From Pseudomonas sp. Au-Pse12 (GTDB lineage: Bacteria > Pseudomonadota > Gammaproteobacteria > Pseudomonadales > Pseudomonadaceae): a stretch of DNA of 64,000 bases. The position numbers were made by a program, and so were the translations under genes. The notes beneath the pieces are model-generated. The model was not told where the DNA came from. It saw only the letters and a program-made list of their open reading frames with translations, and did not search any database. This document shows, one piece after another, positions 1 to 7,939 of the stretch. The first letter of the stretch is position 1. Each line of letters starts with the position of its first letter. The DNA is taken from NCBI RefSeq assembly GCF_021341665.1, contig NZ_JAJTTH010000003.1, positions 620,001 through 684,000 of the forward strand. The letters are read 5' to 3'.

Positions 1-57
1 GCCGGCAAGCTGGGCATCAGCGACCTGAACCCGGACAATGCCGATCACGAATTCTGA
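1..57 (+). CDS. C-terminal end of a gene, probably IcmP-type imelysin protein (partial)
   Basis: Only the last 18 codons and a TGA stop are inside the window (…LNPDNADHEF). A strong terminator follows about 20 bases later. The three genes downstream (di-heme oxidoreductase, imelysin lipoprotein, DUF1513 protein) match the order PA4371-PA4373 of P. aeruginosa, where the preceding gene is icmP (PA4370), an iron-regulated imelysin/M75-family outer-membrane protein. The identity is inferred from that synteny; the visible peptide is too short to prove it. Confidence 0.5.
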   Translation, partial: AGKLGISDLNPDNADHEF

Positions 58-75
58 TCAGCAAGACGCCAGGCG

Positions 76-103
76 AAAAGGCGACCTTCGGGTCGCCTTT
101 TTT
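76..103 (+). terminator. Rho-independent terminator after the first gene
   Basis: An 11-bp perfect stem with a TTCG tetraloop (GGCGACC-TTCG-GGTCGCC core) runs into a T tract. It separates the partial first gene from the next one, so the following genes probably have their own promoter or depend on readthrough. Confidence 0.9.
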
Positions 104-257
104 CTGCCCGCCAACGTCGCATGCGAAACCTGCGACGCCGGCAGCAACACCTCGGCAAGCTTGTCCTGAGTCAAACCAAACGATAATTCCTCTTATTCAA
201 TCCTGGCCGCCCTGTTAGACTTTGCGCCCTTGTTTTGCTCGTCTTGCAGGATGTCCA

Positions 258-1679
258 ATGCCCTCGTTGCCGCTTCGCTGGTCCGCGCTGTTCATGGCCC
301 TGTGCCTGAGTGCCTGCGATGACGCGCCGCGCTTTACCCAGGCAGAACCCGGGGAAGCCCGAGCCGGCGGCGCGACTACGGTCAACAAGAGCGATCGCAA
401 TGCCTTCTCTCTGCCGTCGGCCAACCTGCCACCGACGCGGCGCCTGGACTTCAGCGTCGGCAACAGTTTCTTTCGCAGCCCCTGGGTCATAGCCCCCTCG
501 ACCACCACCGCCCGTGACGGCCTGGGCCCGTTGTTCAATACCAACGCCTGCCAGAATTGCCACGTCAAGGACGGGCGCGGCCATCCGCCTGCGCCGGGTG
601 CGCTGAACGCGGTGTCGATGCTGGTGCGCCTGTCGATCCCCGACGACCCGGCCTTCGCCCAACTCATCGAACAGGTCGGTATCGTTCCAGAGCCGGTGTA
701 TGGCGGCCAGTTGCAGGACATGGCGATTCCCGGGGTGGCCCCGGAGGGCCGCGTGCGAGTGGATTACGAGCCCCTGCCGGTACGTTTCCACGACGGCACC
801 CTGGTGGAGTTGCGCAAGCCCAAGCTGCAGATCACTGACCTGGGCTACGGGCCGATGCACCCGGATACGCGGTTTTCCGCCCGGGTCGCGCCACCGATGA
901 TCGGCCTTGGGTTGCTTGAGGCGATTCCCGACGAGGCGATCCTGGCCAACGCCAGGCCGGCGAACAAAAACGCCATCGCCGGTCGGCCCAACTGGGTCTG
1001 GGACGACGCCCGGCAACAGACCGTGCTCGGGCGCTTTGGCTGGAAAGCCGGGCAACCGAACCTCAATCAGCAGAATGTTCACGCGTTTTCGGGTGATATG
1101 GGCCTGACCACAAGCCTGCGTCCCTTCGATGACTGCACCGCGGCGCAAACCGCCTGCAAGCAGGCCCCCAACGGCAACGGGCCGGAGGGCGAGCCGGAGG
1201 TCAGTGACAATATCCTGCGCCTGGTGCTGTTCTATACCCGCAACCTGGCGGTGCCGGCACGACGCGACGTCGACTCGCCCCAGGTCCTGGCCGGCAAGAA
1301 TCTGTTCTTCCAGGCCGGTTGCCAGTCCTGTCACACCCCCCGTTTCACCACCGCGGCCAACGCCGCCGAGCCCGAGTTGGCCAACCAGGTGATACGCCCC
1401 TACAGCGACCTGCTGCTGCACGACATGGGCGAAGGCCTGGCGGATCAGCGCAGCGAGTTCAAGGCCAGCGGCCGCGACTGGCGCACCGCGCCGCTGTGGG
1501 GCATCGGCCTCACGGAAACCGTCAGCGGCCACACCCAGTTCCTGCATGACGGCCGCGCCCGCAACCTGATGGAAGCGGTGCTCTGGCACGGTGGCGAAGC
1601 CGAAAACGCGAAGCAACAGGTCTTGACCTTCAATGCCGAACAACGCGCCGCGTTGCTGGCATTCCTGAATTCTCTATAA
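258..1679 (+). CDS. Di-heme c-type oxidoreductase lipoprotein (DHOR / COG3488, PA4371-like)
   Basis: Predicted 473-aa periplasmic lipoprotein. A signal peptide ends in a lipobox (CLSAC), followed by two c-type heme sites, CQNCH at about residue 98 and CQSCH at about residue 355, as in the di-heme oxidoreductase (thiol-oxidoreductase-like, DUF1111) family. The start is the ATG at 258, preceded by AGGA seven bases upstream; an in-frame upstream start at 222 lacks this and would put extra residues before the signal peptide. It is followed by an imelysin gene and a DUF1513 gene, a set that resembles the periplasmic parts of Efe-type iron uptake. The family is iron-regulated in P. aeruginosa; the exact electron donor and substrate are not known to me. 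Confidence 0.85.
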   Translation: MPSLPLRWSALFMALCLSACDDAPRFTQAEPGEARAGGATTVNKSDRNAFSLPSANLPPTRRLDFSVGNSFFRSPWVIAPSTTTARDGLGPLFNTNACQNCHVKDGRGHPPAPGALNAVSMLVRLSIPDDPAFAQLIEQVGIVPEPVYGGQLQDMAIPGVAPEGRVRVDYEPLPVRFHDGTLVELRKPKLQITDLGYGPMHPDTRFSARVAPPMIGLGLLEAIPDEAILANARPANKNAIAGRPNWVWDDARQQTVLGRFGWKAGQPNLNQQNVHAFSGDMGLTTSLRPFDDCTAAQTACKQAPNGNGPEGEPEVSDNILRLVLFYTRNLAVPARRDVDSPQVLAGKNLFFQAGCQSCHTPRFTTAANAAEPELANQVIRPYSDLLLHDMGEGLADQRSEFKASGRDWRTAPLWGIGLTETVSGHTQFLHDGRARNLMEAVLWHGGEAENAKQQVLTFNAEQRAALLAFLNSL

Positions 1680-1722
1680 ACGCTCGACTCACACGTTTCT
1701 CCACAATAAAGGGAGCCCGAAC

Positions 1723-2787
1723 ATGTTCCGCCCCAAACTGCTGTTCACCAGCCTTGCCGCACTCGCCCTGGGCGCCTGCTCGCCTCAAGACCCACAAGCC
1801 GTGACCTCGGCGGCCATCGCCAAGCAGGTGATTCTGCCGACCTACAGCCGCTGGGTCGAAGCCGATCGCCAACTGGCCATCAGTGCCCTGGCGTTCTGTG
1901 AAGGCAAGGAAAGCCTGGACACCGCCCGCGCCGACTTCCTTCACGCGCAAAAGGCCTGGGCCGAGCTCCAGCCGCTGCTGATCGGTCCGCTGGCCGAAGG
2001 CAACCGCTCCTGGCAGGTACAGTTCTGGCCGGACAAGAAAAACCTGGTGGGTCGCCAGGTCGAGCAACTGGTCAGCGCCAACCCGCAGATCGATGCCGGC
2101 GCCCTGGCCAAGTCGAGCGTCGTGGTCCAGGGCCTGTCGGCCTATGAATACATTCTCTTCGACAGCAAGATCGACATGGCCGACAGCGCGCAGAAAGCCC
2201 GCTACTGCCCGTTGCTGACCGCCATCGGTGAACGCCAGAAGCAACTGGCCGAAGAGATCCTGTCGAGCTGGAACACCAACGACGGCATGCTCGCGCAGAT
2301 GAGCAAGTTCCCCAACCAGCGCTACGCCGACTCCCACGAGGCGATCGCCGACCTGCTGCGGGTCCAGGTCACCGCCCTGGATACCCTGAAGAAGAAACTC
2401 GGCACCCCGATGGGCCGCCAGACCAAGGGCATCCCCCAGCCGTTCCAGGCCGACGCCTGGCGCAGCCAGTCGTCCCTGCAGGGCCTGGAAGCCAGCCTCA
2501 GCGCCGCCCAGACGGTCTGGGCCGGGGTCGACAACAAGGGCCTGCGTGGTCTGCTGCCCGCCGACCAGAAGCCGTTGGCCGACAAGATCGACGCCGCCTA
2601 CGCCGCCTCGCTGAAACTCTTTGCCAGCACTCAACGCTCGCTCACTGAAATGCTCAATGACGACGCCGGCCGCCAGCAACTCAACGACCTGTATGACAGC
2701 CTCAACGTGGTCCATCGCCTGCACGAAGGCGAACTGGCCAAGGCGCTGGGGATCCAACTGGGCTTCAACGCCAACGACGGTGACTGA
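1723..2787 (+). CDS. Imelysin-family lipoprotein (M75-like, PA4372-like)
   Basis: 354 aa. The N-terminus carries a lipoprotein signal ending in LGAC (Cys at about residue 19), and the body is the all-helical imelysin/IrpA type. Imelysins are periplasmic or outer-membrane proteins of iron uptake operons and are related to EfeO. At the position of the family's GxHxxE motif this protein has GLSAYE (residues 137-142), so Ser replaces His and the Glu is kept. GGGAG lies about 8 bases before the ATG. The stop overlaps the next gene (TGATG), which indicates translational coupling. Probable role: iron handling together with the heme oxidoreductase upstream. Confidence 0.85.
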   Translation: MFRPKLLFTSLAALALGACSPQDPQAVTSAAIAKQVILPTYSRWVEADRQLAISALAFCEGKESLDTARADFLHAQKAWAELQPLLIGPLAEGNRSWQVQFWPDKKNLVGRQVEQLVSANPQIDAGALAKSSVVVQGLSAYEYILFDSKIDMADSAQKARYCPLLTAIGERQKQLAEEILSSWNTNDGMLAQMSKFPNQRYADSHEAIADLLRVQVTALDTLKKKLGTPMGRQTKGIPQPFQADAWRSQSSLQGLEASLSAAQTVWAGVDNKGLRGLLPADQKPLADKIDAAYAASLKLFASTQRSLTEMLNDDAGRQQLNDLYDSLNVVHRLHEGELAKALGIQLGFNANDGD

Positions 2788-3887
2788 TGATGCTGCGACG
2801 TCAGGCTTTGGTACTGGGCAGCCTGCTGCTCAGTGCGGTGACCTTGGGCGGCTGGACGCTGTTCAAGCAAAAGGGCAAGCAGCCCTTGCTGCTTTCGGCC
2901 AGGGACGATGGTGACGGCAAGCATTACGCCGTCGGTTATCAACTGGACGGTAAACAGGTGTTTGCCACCCAGGTCGGCCAGCGTTGCCATGACATCATCA
3001 ATCACCCGCAGTTACCCATCGCGCTGTTCGTGGCCCGACGCCCAGGCACCGAGAGCTACCTGATCGACCTGCGCAATGGCGCGCTGCTGCAGACCCTGGC
3101 CTCGCAAGCGGACCGGCACTTCTACGGGCATGCGGTGATCCACAAGGACGGCGAATGGCTGTACGCCACCGAGAACGATACCCGGGAACCGGGTCGTGGC
3201 CTGCTGGGGGTCTATCGCTTTGAAGGCGAGCGCCTGGTGCACAGCGGCGAGCTGTCCACCCACGGCATCGGCCCGCACCAGGTGTCGTGGATGCCCGACG
3301 GCGAAACCCTGGTGGTGGCCAACGGCGGTATCCGCACCGAAGCCGAGAGCCGGGTGGAGATGAACCTCGACGCCATGGAGCCGAGCCTGGTGCTGATGCA
3401 GCGTGATGGCACCCTGCTGAGCAAGGAAACCCTGGCCCAGCAGATGAACAGCGTGCGCCACATGGGCATCGCCGGCGACGGCACCATCGTCACCGGCCAG
3501 CAGTTCATGGGCGCCGCCCACGAGTCCTCTGAACTGTTGGCGATCAAGCGCCCCGGCCAGCCCTTTGCGCCCTTCCCGGTCGCCCAGGAACAATTGCAGG
3601 CCATGGGGCACTACACCGCCAGCGTGGCAGTGCACAGCGACCTGCGGCTGGTGGCCCTGACGGCCCCCCGGGGCAACCGCTTCTTTATCTGGGACCTGGA
3701 CAGCGGCGCCGTGCGAGTCGATGCGCCGCTGCCCGACTGCGCCGGTGTCGGGGCCGTGGCCGATGGTTTCGTGGTGACGTCGGGACAAGGCCGCTGTCGT
3801 TTCTACGACTGCCGCCAGGCACAGATCGCGGCCAAGCCCCTGGACCTTCCCGCCGGCCTCTGGGACAACCATCTGCATCTGATCTGA
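2787..3887 (+). CDS. DUF1513 periplasmic beta-propeller-like protein (PA4373-like)
   Basis: 366 aa, with an N-terminal signal (MMLRRQALVLGSLLLSAVTL) in which the paired arginine could be a weak Tat signal. The rest has repeated WMPDG/HFYGH-type segments typical of DUF1513 (COG3490) proteins, which look like small beta-propellers. The start codon overlaps the stop of the imelysin gene. It is the last gene of the iron-linked set and ends just before a strong terminator. The family's biochemical role is not established; context places it in periplasmic iron acquisition. Confidence 0.8.
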   Translation: MMLRRQALVLGSLLLSAVTLGGWTLFKQKGKQPLLLSARDDGDGKHYAVGYQLDGKQVFATQVGQRCHDIINHPQLPIALFVARRPGTESYLIDLRNGALLQTLASQADRHFYGHAVIHKDGEWLYATENDTREPGRGLLGVYRFEGERLVHSGELSTHGIGPHQVSWMPDGETLVVANGGIRTEAESRVEMNLDAMEPSLVLMQRDGTLLSKETLAQQMNSVRHMGIAGDGTIVTGQQFMGAAHESSELLAIKRPGQPFAPFPVAQEQLQAMGHYTASVAVHSDLRLVALTAPRGNRFFIWDLDSGAVRVDAPLPDCAGVGAVADGFVVTSGQGRCRFYDCRQAQIAAKPLDLPAGLWDNHLHLI

Positions 3888-3911
3888 TGGGTATTGAACA
3901 GCCGGACAAAC

Positions 3912-3939
3912 AAAAGGCCTCGCATGGCGAGGCCTTTTT
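3912..3939. terminator. Bidirectional terminator between convergent genes
   Basis: Perfect stem AAAAGGCCTCGC / GCGAGGCCTTTTT around an ATG loop. A and T tracts on both sides allow it to serve the DUF1513 gene on the plus strand and the small gene at 3958-4182 on the minus strand. Confidence 0.88.
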
Positions 3940-3957
3940 CTGTGGGTTGAACAACCT

Positions 3958-4182
3958 TCAGCTCTGGGGTTTCAATCCTTGGGTCATGCCAAACATGAAC
4001 AGCAACAGGTCATGATCAGGCTTGACCGCCACAGACGCTTTCGCCACCCGCGGCAACCGGCAATGCGCATCTCCCTGGGCGCTTAGAACCTGCGTTCGCG
4101 GCTGCTCCCAGGCAGCTACGGCCAAGGAAGCAACTGCCAAGGCTCCTGCCAGGAACAAACCTCGTGCAATTTCGAGCTTCAT
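3958..4182 (-). CDS. Small secreted protein of unknown function, last gene of the methyltransferase-wapQ operon
   Basis: 74 aa. Residues 1-23 form a Sec signal or membrane anchor (MKLEIARGLFLAGALAVASL…), followed by about 50 mostly polar residues with one cysteine. I do not recognise a domain. The ATG lies 2 bases after the wapQ stop codon with AAAGG upstream, so it is almost certainly co-transcribed with the methyltransferase and kinase-like genes and may belong to the ColR regulon. The signal-like N-terminus and the coupled position argue for a real gene rather than a chance reading frame. Confidence 0.65.
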   Translation of the reverse strand: MKLEIARGLFLAGALAVASLAVAAWEQPRTQVLSAQGDAHCRLPRVAKASVAVKPDHDLLLFMFGMTQGLKPQS

Positions 4183-4184
4183 CG

Positions 4185-4898
4185 CTATAAACCTTTGATG
4201 GGGCTGCCAAACACCGTTTTGTAAAAGTAGTAGAGCTTTTGCCAGTCCGCGTCATTCCACGACGAATGGCGACGCAGCTGCTTGAGGTCATGGGCGGCGG
4301 CTCGCTGACTGCTCAAGCGTTGCCGGCATTTCTCGAAATCCAGCAGCGCGACCCGCACCTGGGCCTGCTCACCTTCCCCATCCACCCGCACGAAAACATG
4401 CTTGGCGTACAGGCAGCCATGCTGCCAGCGCCCCTTGTGCATGCGCACCAGGGTCGTGGCCACAGCCTGCAACAGGCGATCGTGAAGCCCTTCACCGTGC
4501 CGCTCGCGTTCGCCCGCGGCATACCAGTTGTCGATCTCGACAAAACCGTCCAGCGCCGCAGTGACCAGCAACGCCTGCCATTGATGCCCTGGACCACGCC
4601 GGGCCCCGCAAAAGACCAATTCCGGGACCTCTACGTCCAGCAGACGCAAGCCTTGCATGGCATCGCGCTCGCGCAGCACTGTCGGGCGGCCAAACGGCTG
4701 CAACCAAGTGCGATGAATGTGGCCGATCTGCCGCTTCGCATAGAGCAGGCGACCGCTGCTGCTGAGAATGCGCTGGACGCCACTCTGGCCACCGCGTCGC
4801 TGATTGGGGTCCTCGACCCATTCACCTTGTTTGTTCCAGAAGTATTCGAAGCGATCTGTGGGCGCGGCATCCAGTTCCGAAGCACATTCAACAGCCAT
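4185..4898 (-). CDS. wapQ: InaA/WapQ-type LPS kinase-like protein
   Basis: 237 aa of the InaA/WaaP (Kdo/heptose kinase-like) family. Kinase-fold landmarks are a Lys in LYAKRQIG, a Glu in LRERDAM, the catalytic-loop equivalent HGCLYAKHVF and a metal-binding-like LLDFEK. The loop has Cys where classical kinases of this fold have Asp. The start at 4898 is 4 bases after the methyltransferase stop and has AGAGG at good spacing; a longer in-frame extension would run through the methyltransferase gene and is rejected. In P. fluorescens and P. putida the methyltransferase/wapQ (inaA) operon next to colRS is reported as a ColR target involved in LPS core modification and membrane integrity. Confidence 0.8.
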   Translation of the reverse strand: MAVECASELDAAPTDRFEYFWNKQGEWVEDPNQRRGGQSGVQRILSSSGRLLYAKRQIGHIHRTWLQPFGRPTVLRERDAMQGLRLLDVEVPELVFCGARRGPGHQWQALLVTAALDGFVEIDNWYAAGERERHGEGLHDRLLQAVATTLVRMHKGRWQHGCLYAKHVFVRVDGEGEQAQVRVALLDFEKCRQRLSSQRAAAHDLKQLRRHSSWNDADWQKLYYFYKTVFGSPIKGL

Positions 4899-4902
4899 CC
4901 TT

Positions 4903-5586
4903 TTACCTCTTGCGTAATACGTAGACCCGCCACATGGCGTAGAGCGGAAAGAAGTCCAAATGCTCCTGGACATGAAAGCCGGCTTGCCTGAATTCTTCTT
5001 CAACCACGGCCGCCGGTAATACAAATCGATTCTGGTACCCCTCCTGCCCAACTTCTGCCTGGCGCTTGCGCTCCATGCGCTTGCGTTTCCAGGCCTTGAA
5101 GTTGCCATCGACCCACAGCGAAACGATCACGCTATCGCGGGTCACCCGCTGAAACTCCCGCAACAGGGTCATGCGGTGCTCGGCCTGGCCGATGTGGTGC
5201 AACAAGCGCATGGAGAAAATGCAGTCCACGGCGTTGTCCGGCAAGTCGATGGCAAACGCCGAGGTCTGCAAGGGGCGCACCCGTTTTACCACATCAGCCG
5301 GTTGCGCCACCTTGGCGGTGCTCAGCATAGCCGCAGAATTGTCCGCACCAATGATCACTCGATTGGCCTTTTCCGCCAGCAGGGGCCAGAAACGGCCGAC
5401 GCCGCAGGGCAAATCCAGCACCAGGCCTGGCTCTCCGACCAAATCCAGCGCGGCACGCGCCAGTTGCTCATCGCGCCGGTGGGATAACCGCCGCGCCAGG
5501 CCATCCTGATGCTTGAGCAGGTATTCCTGGGCGTGTTGGGCATCGTACTTATCGGAAAATTCCAGCTTGATCGGTGTCGACATCAT
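4903..5586 (-). CDS. Class I SAM-dependent methyltransferase of the ColR-regulated operon
   Basis: 227 aa. The Rossmann methyltransferase motif I is VLDLPCGVGRFWP, followed by the acidic ribose-binding segment IIGADNS and the post-I pattern DCIFSMRLLHHI. The start is the first of two adjacent ATG codons at 5586, six bases after AGGAG. It is the first gene of an operon with wapQ and the small secreted protein. Orthologues beside colRS belong to the methyltransferase/wapQ operon activated by ColR. The acceptor is not known; an LPS-core or envelope substrate is an inference from context. Confidence 0.85.
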   Translation of the reverse strand: MMSTPIKLEFSDKYDAQHAQEYLLKHQDGLARRLSHRRDEQLARAALDLVGEPGLVLDLPCGVGRFWPLLAEKANRVIIGADNSAAMLSTAKVAQPADVVKRVRPLQTSAFAIDLPDNAVDCIFSMRLLHHIGQAEHRMTLLREFQRVTRDSVIVSLWVDGNFKAWKRKRMERKRQAEVGQEGYQNRFVLPAAVVEEEFRQAGFHVQEHLDFFPLYAMWRVYVLRKR

Positions 5587-5748
5587 CAAAGTCTCCTGCA
5601 ACTGATGGCGCCACCTTAGGTCGTGGCATGTCAGCGACAGGTCATCCCTTTGTGAAAACTTCATACCGTCCAGCGAGGAAATATTTCAGGGTTTTACAGC
5701 CTGAAGACAATGGCCTGGGGCCACTTAAGAAGAAAAAACGACAAGTGA

Positions 5749-5771
5749 CCGGCCCTGCCGAACAGGGCCGG
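5749..5771. terminator. GC-rich hairpin downstream of colS
   Basis: CCGGCCCTG / CAGGGCCGG, a 9-bp perfect stem with a 5-base loop, starts 11 bases after the colS stop. On the minus strand a run of six T follows about 10 bases later, so it may act as an imperfect terminator between colRS and the methyltransferase operon. The remaining roughly 160 bases up to the methyltransferase gene must hold that operon's ColR-dependent promoter. Confidence 0.6.
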
Positions 5772-5781
5772 AAAGGAACAA

Positions 5782-7062
5782 TCAAGGTTTGGCCGAATCC
5801 AGCTGAACGTAAAAACGACAGCCATTGGGCGTCATGGTGCTGAGGCTGACGCTCCACCCCTGGTTCTCGCAGATTCGCTGAACCAGGGACAAGCCCAGCC
5901 CCAGCCCCTCGCCGCGCTTTTCATCGCCACGAACAAACGGCTGGAACATCGCCTCGCGCTTTTCCTCGGGAATGCCCACGCCGCTGTCCTCCACCACGAA
6001 GCCGCCCGGCAGCAGGCTCAAGCGGATAAACCCCTGCTCGGTGTAATGCAAGGCGTTGCGCAACAGGTTGCCCATCACCGCATGCAGGAAGGTCGCGTTG
6101 TAACGATTGTCCCCCGGGGTTCCCGGCTCGAAGATCAGCTCGATGCCCTTGGCCTCGATGGCTTCGCTCCAGATCCCGATCAAGTCGCTGGCCGCCTGGC
6201 TCAGGGTCAACTGCGGCGACATGCTGGCGTCTTCACGCTGGGCCCGCGCCAGCATCAGGAACGTCTGAACCAGTTCGCGCATTTCTTCACAGGCGCGGGC
6301 AATGCGTTCGACCTGGGCCCGACCACGGTGGTCCAGGCCAGGGTTTTCCAGCAGCAGTTCGCAGGAGGTGGCCAGAACCATCAATGGTGTGCGCAGCTCA
6401 TGGCTGACGTCACTGGTGAACAGCCGCTCGCGGCTCAAGGCCTGGCGCAAGCGCCCCAGGGTTGCGTCAAAGGCGATGGCCAGTTCACCGACCTCGTCCG
6501 CGGCATAATCCGGCGCCAAGGGCGGCGCCAGGCCCAGCAGCTGGTCCCGGTGGCGCACCTGGCGGGCCAGCCGGACCACCGGTGCCATCACCCGACGCGC
6601 CAGGACCCAGCCAAGAAACACCGCCAGCGCCAGGCTCAGGACAAAGCCCACCAGCACCACGGCGAACAGCACCCGCTCACGCTCTTCGAAATCGCTCTGG
6701 TCCTGCAGCAACACGTAGCGCCGACCGTCCACCACCTCGACCATCGCGTGATACGACAGCTGTTCACGGAACACTTCATGGAAGCCCGGGTCCAGATGGC
6801 GCAGGTCCTTGGGCAACTCGAAGTCGCCGCGCCCACCGCTGTAGTAGAACAACTGGTCGGGCTCGGGACGATGCCGCCAATCGTTGACGTCATCCATCAG
6901 CAACAGGCGTTGCAGATCGCCACCCAGGCCGGCGGAGATGAGTTTCTCCTCCACCAGGTGCACCGTCGCCACGATGCCCATGGCGAACGCCCCCGCCACC
7001 AATGCGCTCATCAAGGCAAAGGCGATGATGATGCGCTGGGCAAGGCTCTGCTTAAACTCCAT
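5782..7062 (-). CDS. colS: Sensor histidine kinase ColS
   Basis: 426 aa inner-membrane kinase. TM1 spans about residues 10-35, the periplasmic loop about 36-130 and TM2 about 131-152, followed by HAMP, HisKA with His221 in SDVSHELRTP, and a HATPase with DSGVGIP and GLGLGLS. The periplasmic loop carries H95, E96, H105 and E126-x-x-E129, the positions I recall as metal-sensing residues in P. putida ColS (excess iron, zinc, manganese). The start at 7062 overlaps the end of colR by 11 bases; the longer in-frame start would read back into colR. With ColR it controls envelope genes, including the operon downstream. Confidence 0.93.
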   Translation of the reverse strand: MEFKQSLAQRIIIAFALMSALVAGAFAMGIVATVHLVEEKLISAGLGGDLQRLLLMDDVNDWRHRPEPDQLFYYSGGRGDFELPKDLRHLDPGFHEVFREQLSYHAMVEVVDGRRYVLLQDQSDFEERERVLFAVVLVGFVLSLALAVFLGWVLARRVMAPVVRLARQVRHRDQLLGLAPPLAPDYAADEVGELAIAFDATLGRLRQALSRERLFTSDVSHELRTPLMVLATSCELLLENPGLDHRGRAQVERIARACEEMRELVQTFLMLARAQREDASMSPQLTLSQAASDLIGIWSEAIEAKGIELIFEPGTPGDNRYNATFLHAVMGNLLRNALHYTEQGFIRLSLLPGGFVVEDSGVGIPEEKREAMFQPFVRGDEKRGEGLGLGLSLVQRICENQGWSVSLSTMTPNGCRFYVQLDSAKP

Positions 7063-7735
7063 CACGGCCCTCGGCCAGGCGATAACCGACACCGTGCACG
7101 GTGTGCAGCAACGGCTTGGCGAATGGCTTGTCGATCACTTGGCGCAGTTGGTGGACATGGCTGCGCAGGCTGTCGCTGTCGGGGCAATCATCGCCCCACA
7201 GGGCTTCTTCGAGGATCTCCCGGCGCAGCACATGGGGGCTCTTCTGCATCAGCACCGCCAACAGCTTGAGCCCCACCGGGTTGAGCTTGAGCAGGCGGCC
7301 TTCACGGGTGACTTCCAGGGTATCCAGGTCATAGTTCAGGTCGCCGACCTGCAATGCCCGACGGCCTCCGCCCTGGGTACGGCGCATCACCGCCTCGATG
7401 CGTGCCGCCAGCTCCGATAGCGCGAAGGGCTTGAGCAGGTAGTCATCGGCCCCGGACTTGAAGCCCTGGAGGCGGTCGTCGAGCTGATCACGGGCGGTGA
7501 GCATGATCACCGGGGTGTCGCGCCGGGCATCTTCGCGCAAGCGCTTGCACAGGGTGTAGCCGTCGATCCCCGGCAGCATGATGTCGAGCACGATCAGGTC
7601 GTAATGCTCGGTAGCCGCCAGGTGCAACCCGGACAGACCGTCCTGGGCACAATCCACGGTATAGCCCTTGAGCCCCAGGTAATCAGCCAGGTTGGCGAGA
7701 ATATCGCGGTTGTCTTCAACCAGTAGAATTCGCAT
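7052..7735 (-). CDS. colR: OmpR-family response regulator ColR
   Basis: 227 aa, essentially identical in layout to ColR of other pseudomonads. The receiver has acidic residues in VEDN, phospho-acceptor Asp51 in LIVLDIMLPG and a Lys in LLKPF, followed by an OmpR/PhoB winged-helix DNA-binding domain (LNPVGLKLLAVL…HTVHGVGYRL). I chose ATG 7735: GGAGAG lies 7 bases before it, whereas an upstream GTG at 7741 would lie inside the ribosome-binding site. Together with ColS it governs outer-membrane integrity, metal tolerance and root colonisation in fluorescent pseudomonads. Confidence 0.95.
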   Translation of the reverse strand: MRILLVEDNRDILANLADYLGLKGYTVDCAQDGLSGLHLAATEHYDLIVLDIMLPGIDGYTLCKRLREDARRDTPVIMLTARDQLDDRLQGFKSGADDYLLKPFALSELAARIEAVMRRTQGGGRRALQVGDLNYDLDTLEVTREGRLLKLNPVGLKLLAVLMQKSPHVLRREILEEALWGDDCPDSDSLRSHVHQLRQVIDKPFAKPLLHTVHGVGYRLAEGRDGV

Positions 7736-7939
7736 CGGCACTCTCTCCGTACACAGTTACGGCCATCTTGGCTCGCGCAGCTTAAGGCCAAGTCCGGCTC
7801 GCCGCCAGCCTTGTCGGGCGGCGTCTGGATGACTTTTCCCAAGTGGTGGGGCTTAACAATATTTTCACTACAGCTTCACAAGCTGACTACAGGGACAACC
7901 TCAGACTGCCGACCGTTTGCCTCCAAGGAACACCCCCTG

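Noticed and set aside
7811..7939. N-terminal extension of the LTA-synthase-like protein from an ATG-like start at 7811
   Set aside because: AAGGAA directly precedes the ATG at 7940, and the extra 43 residues are polar sequence that would precede the first membrane helix.
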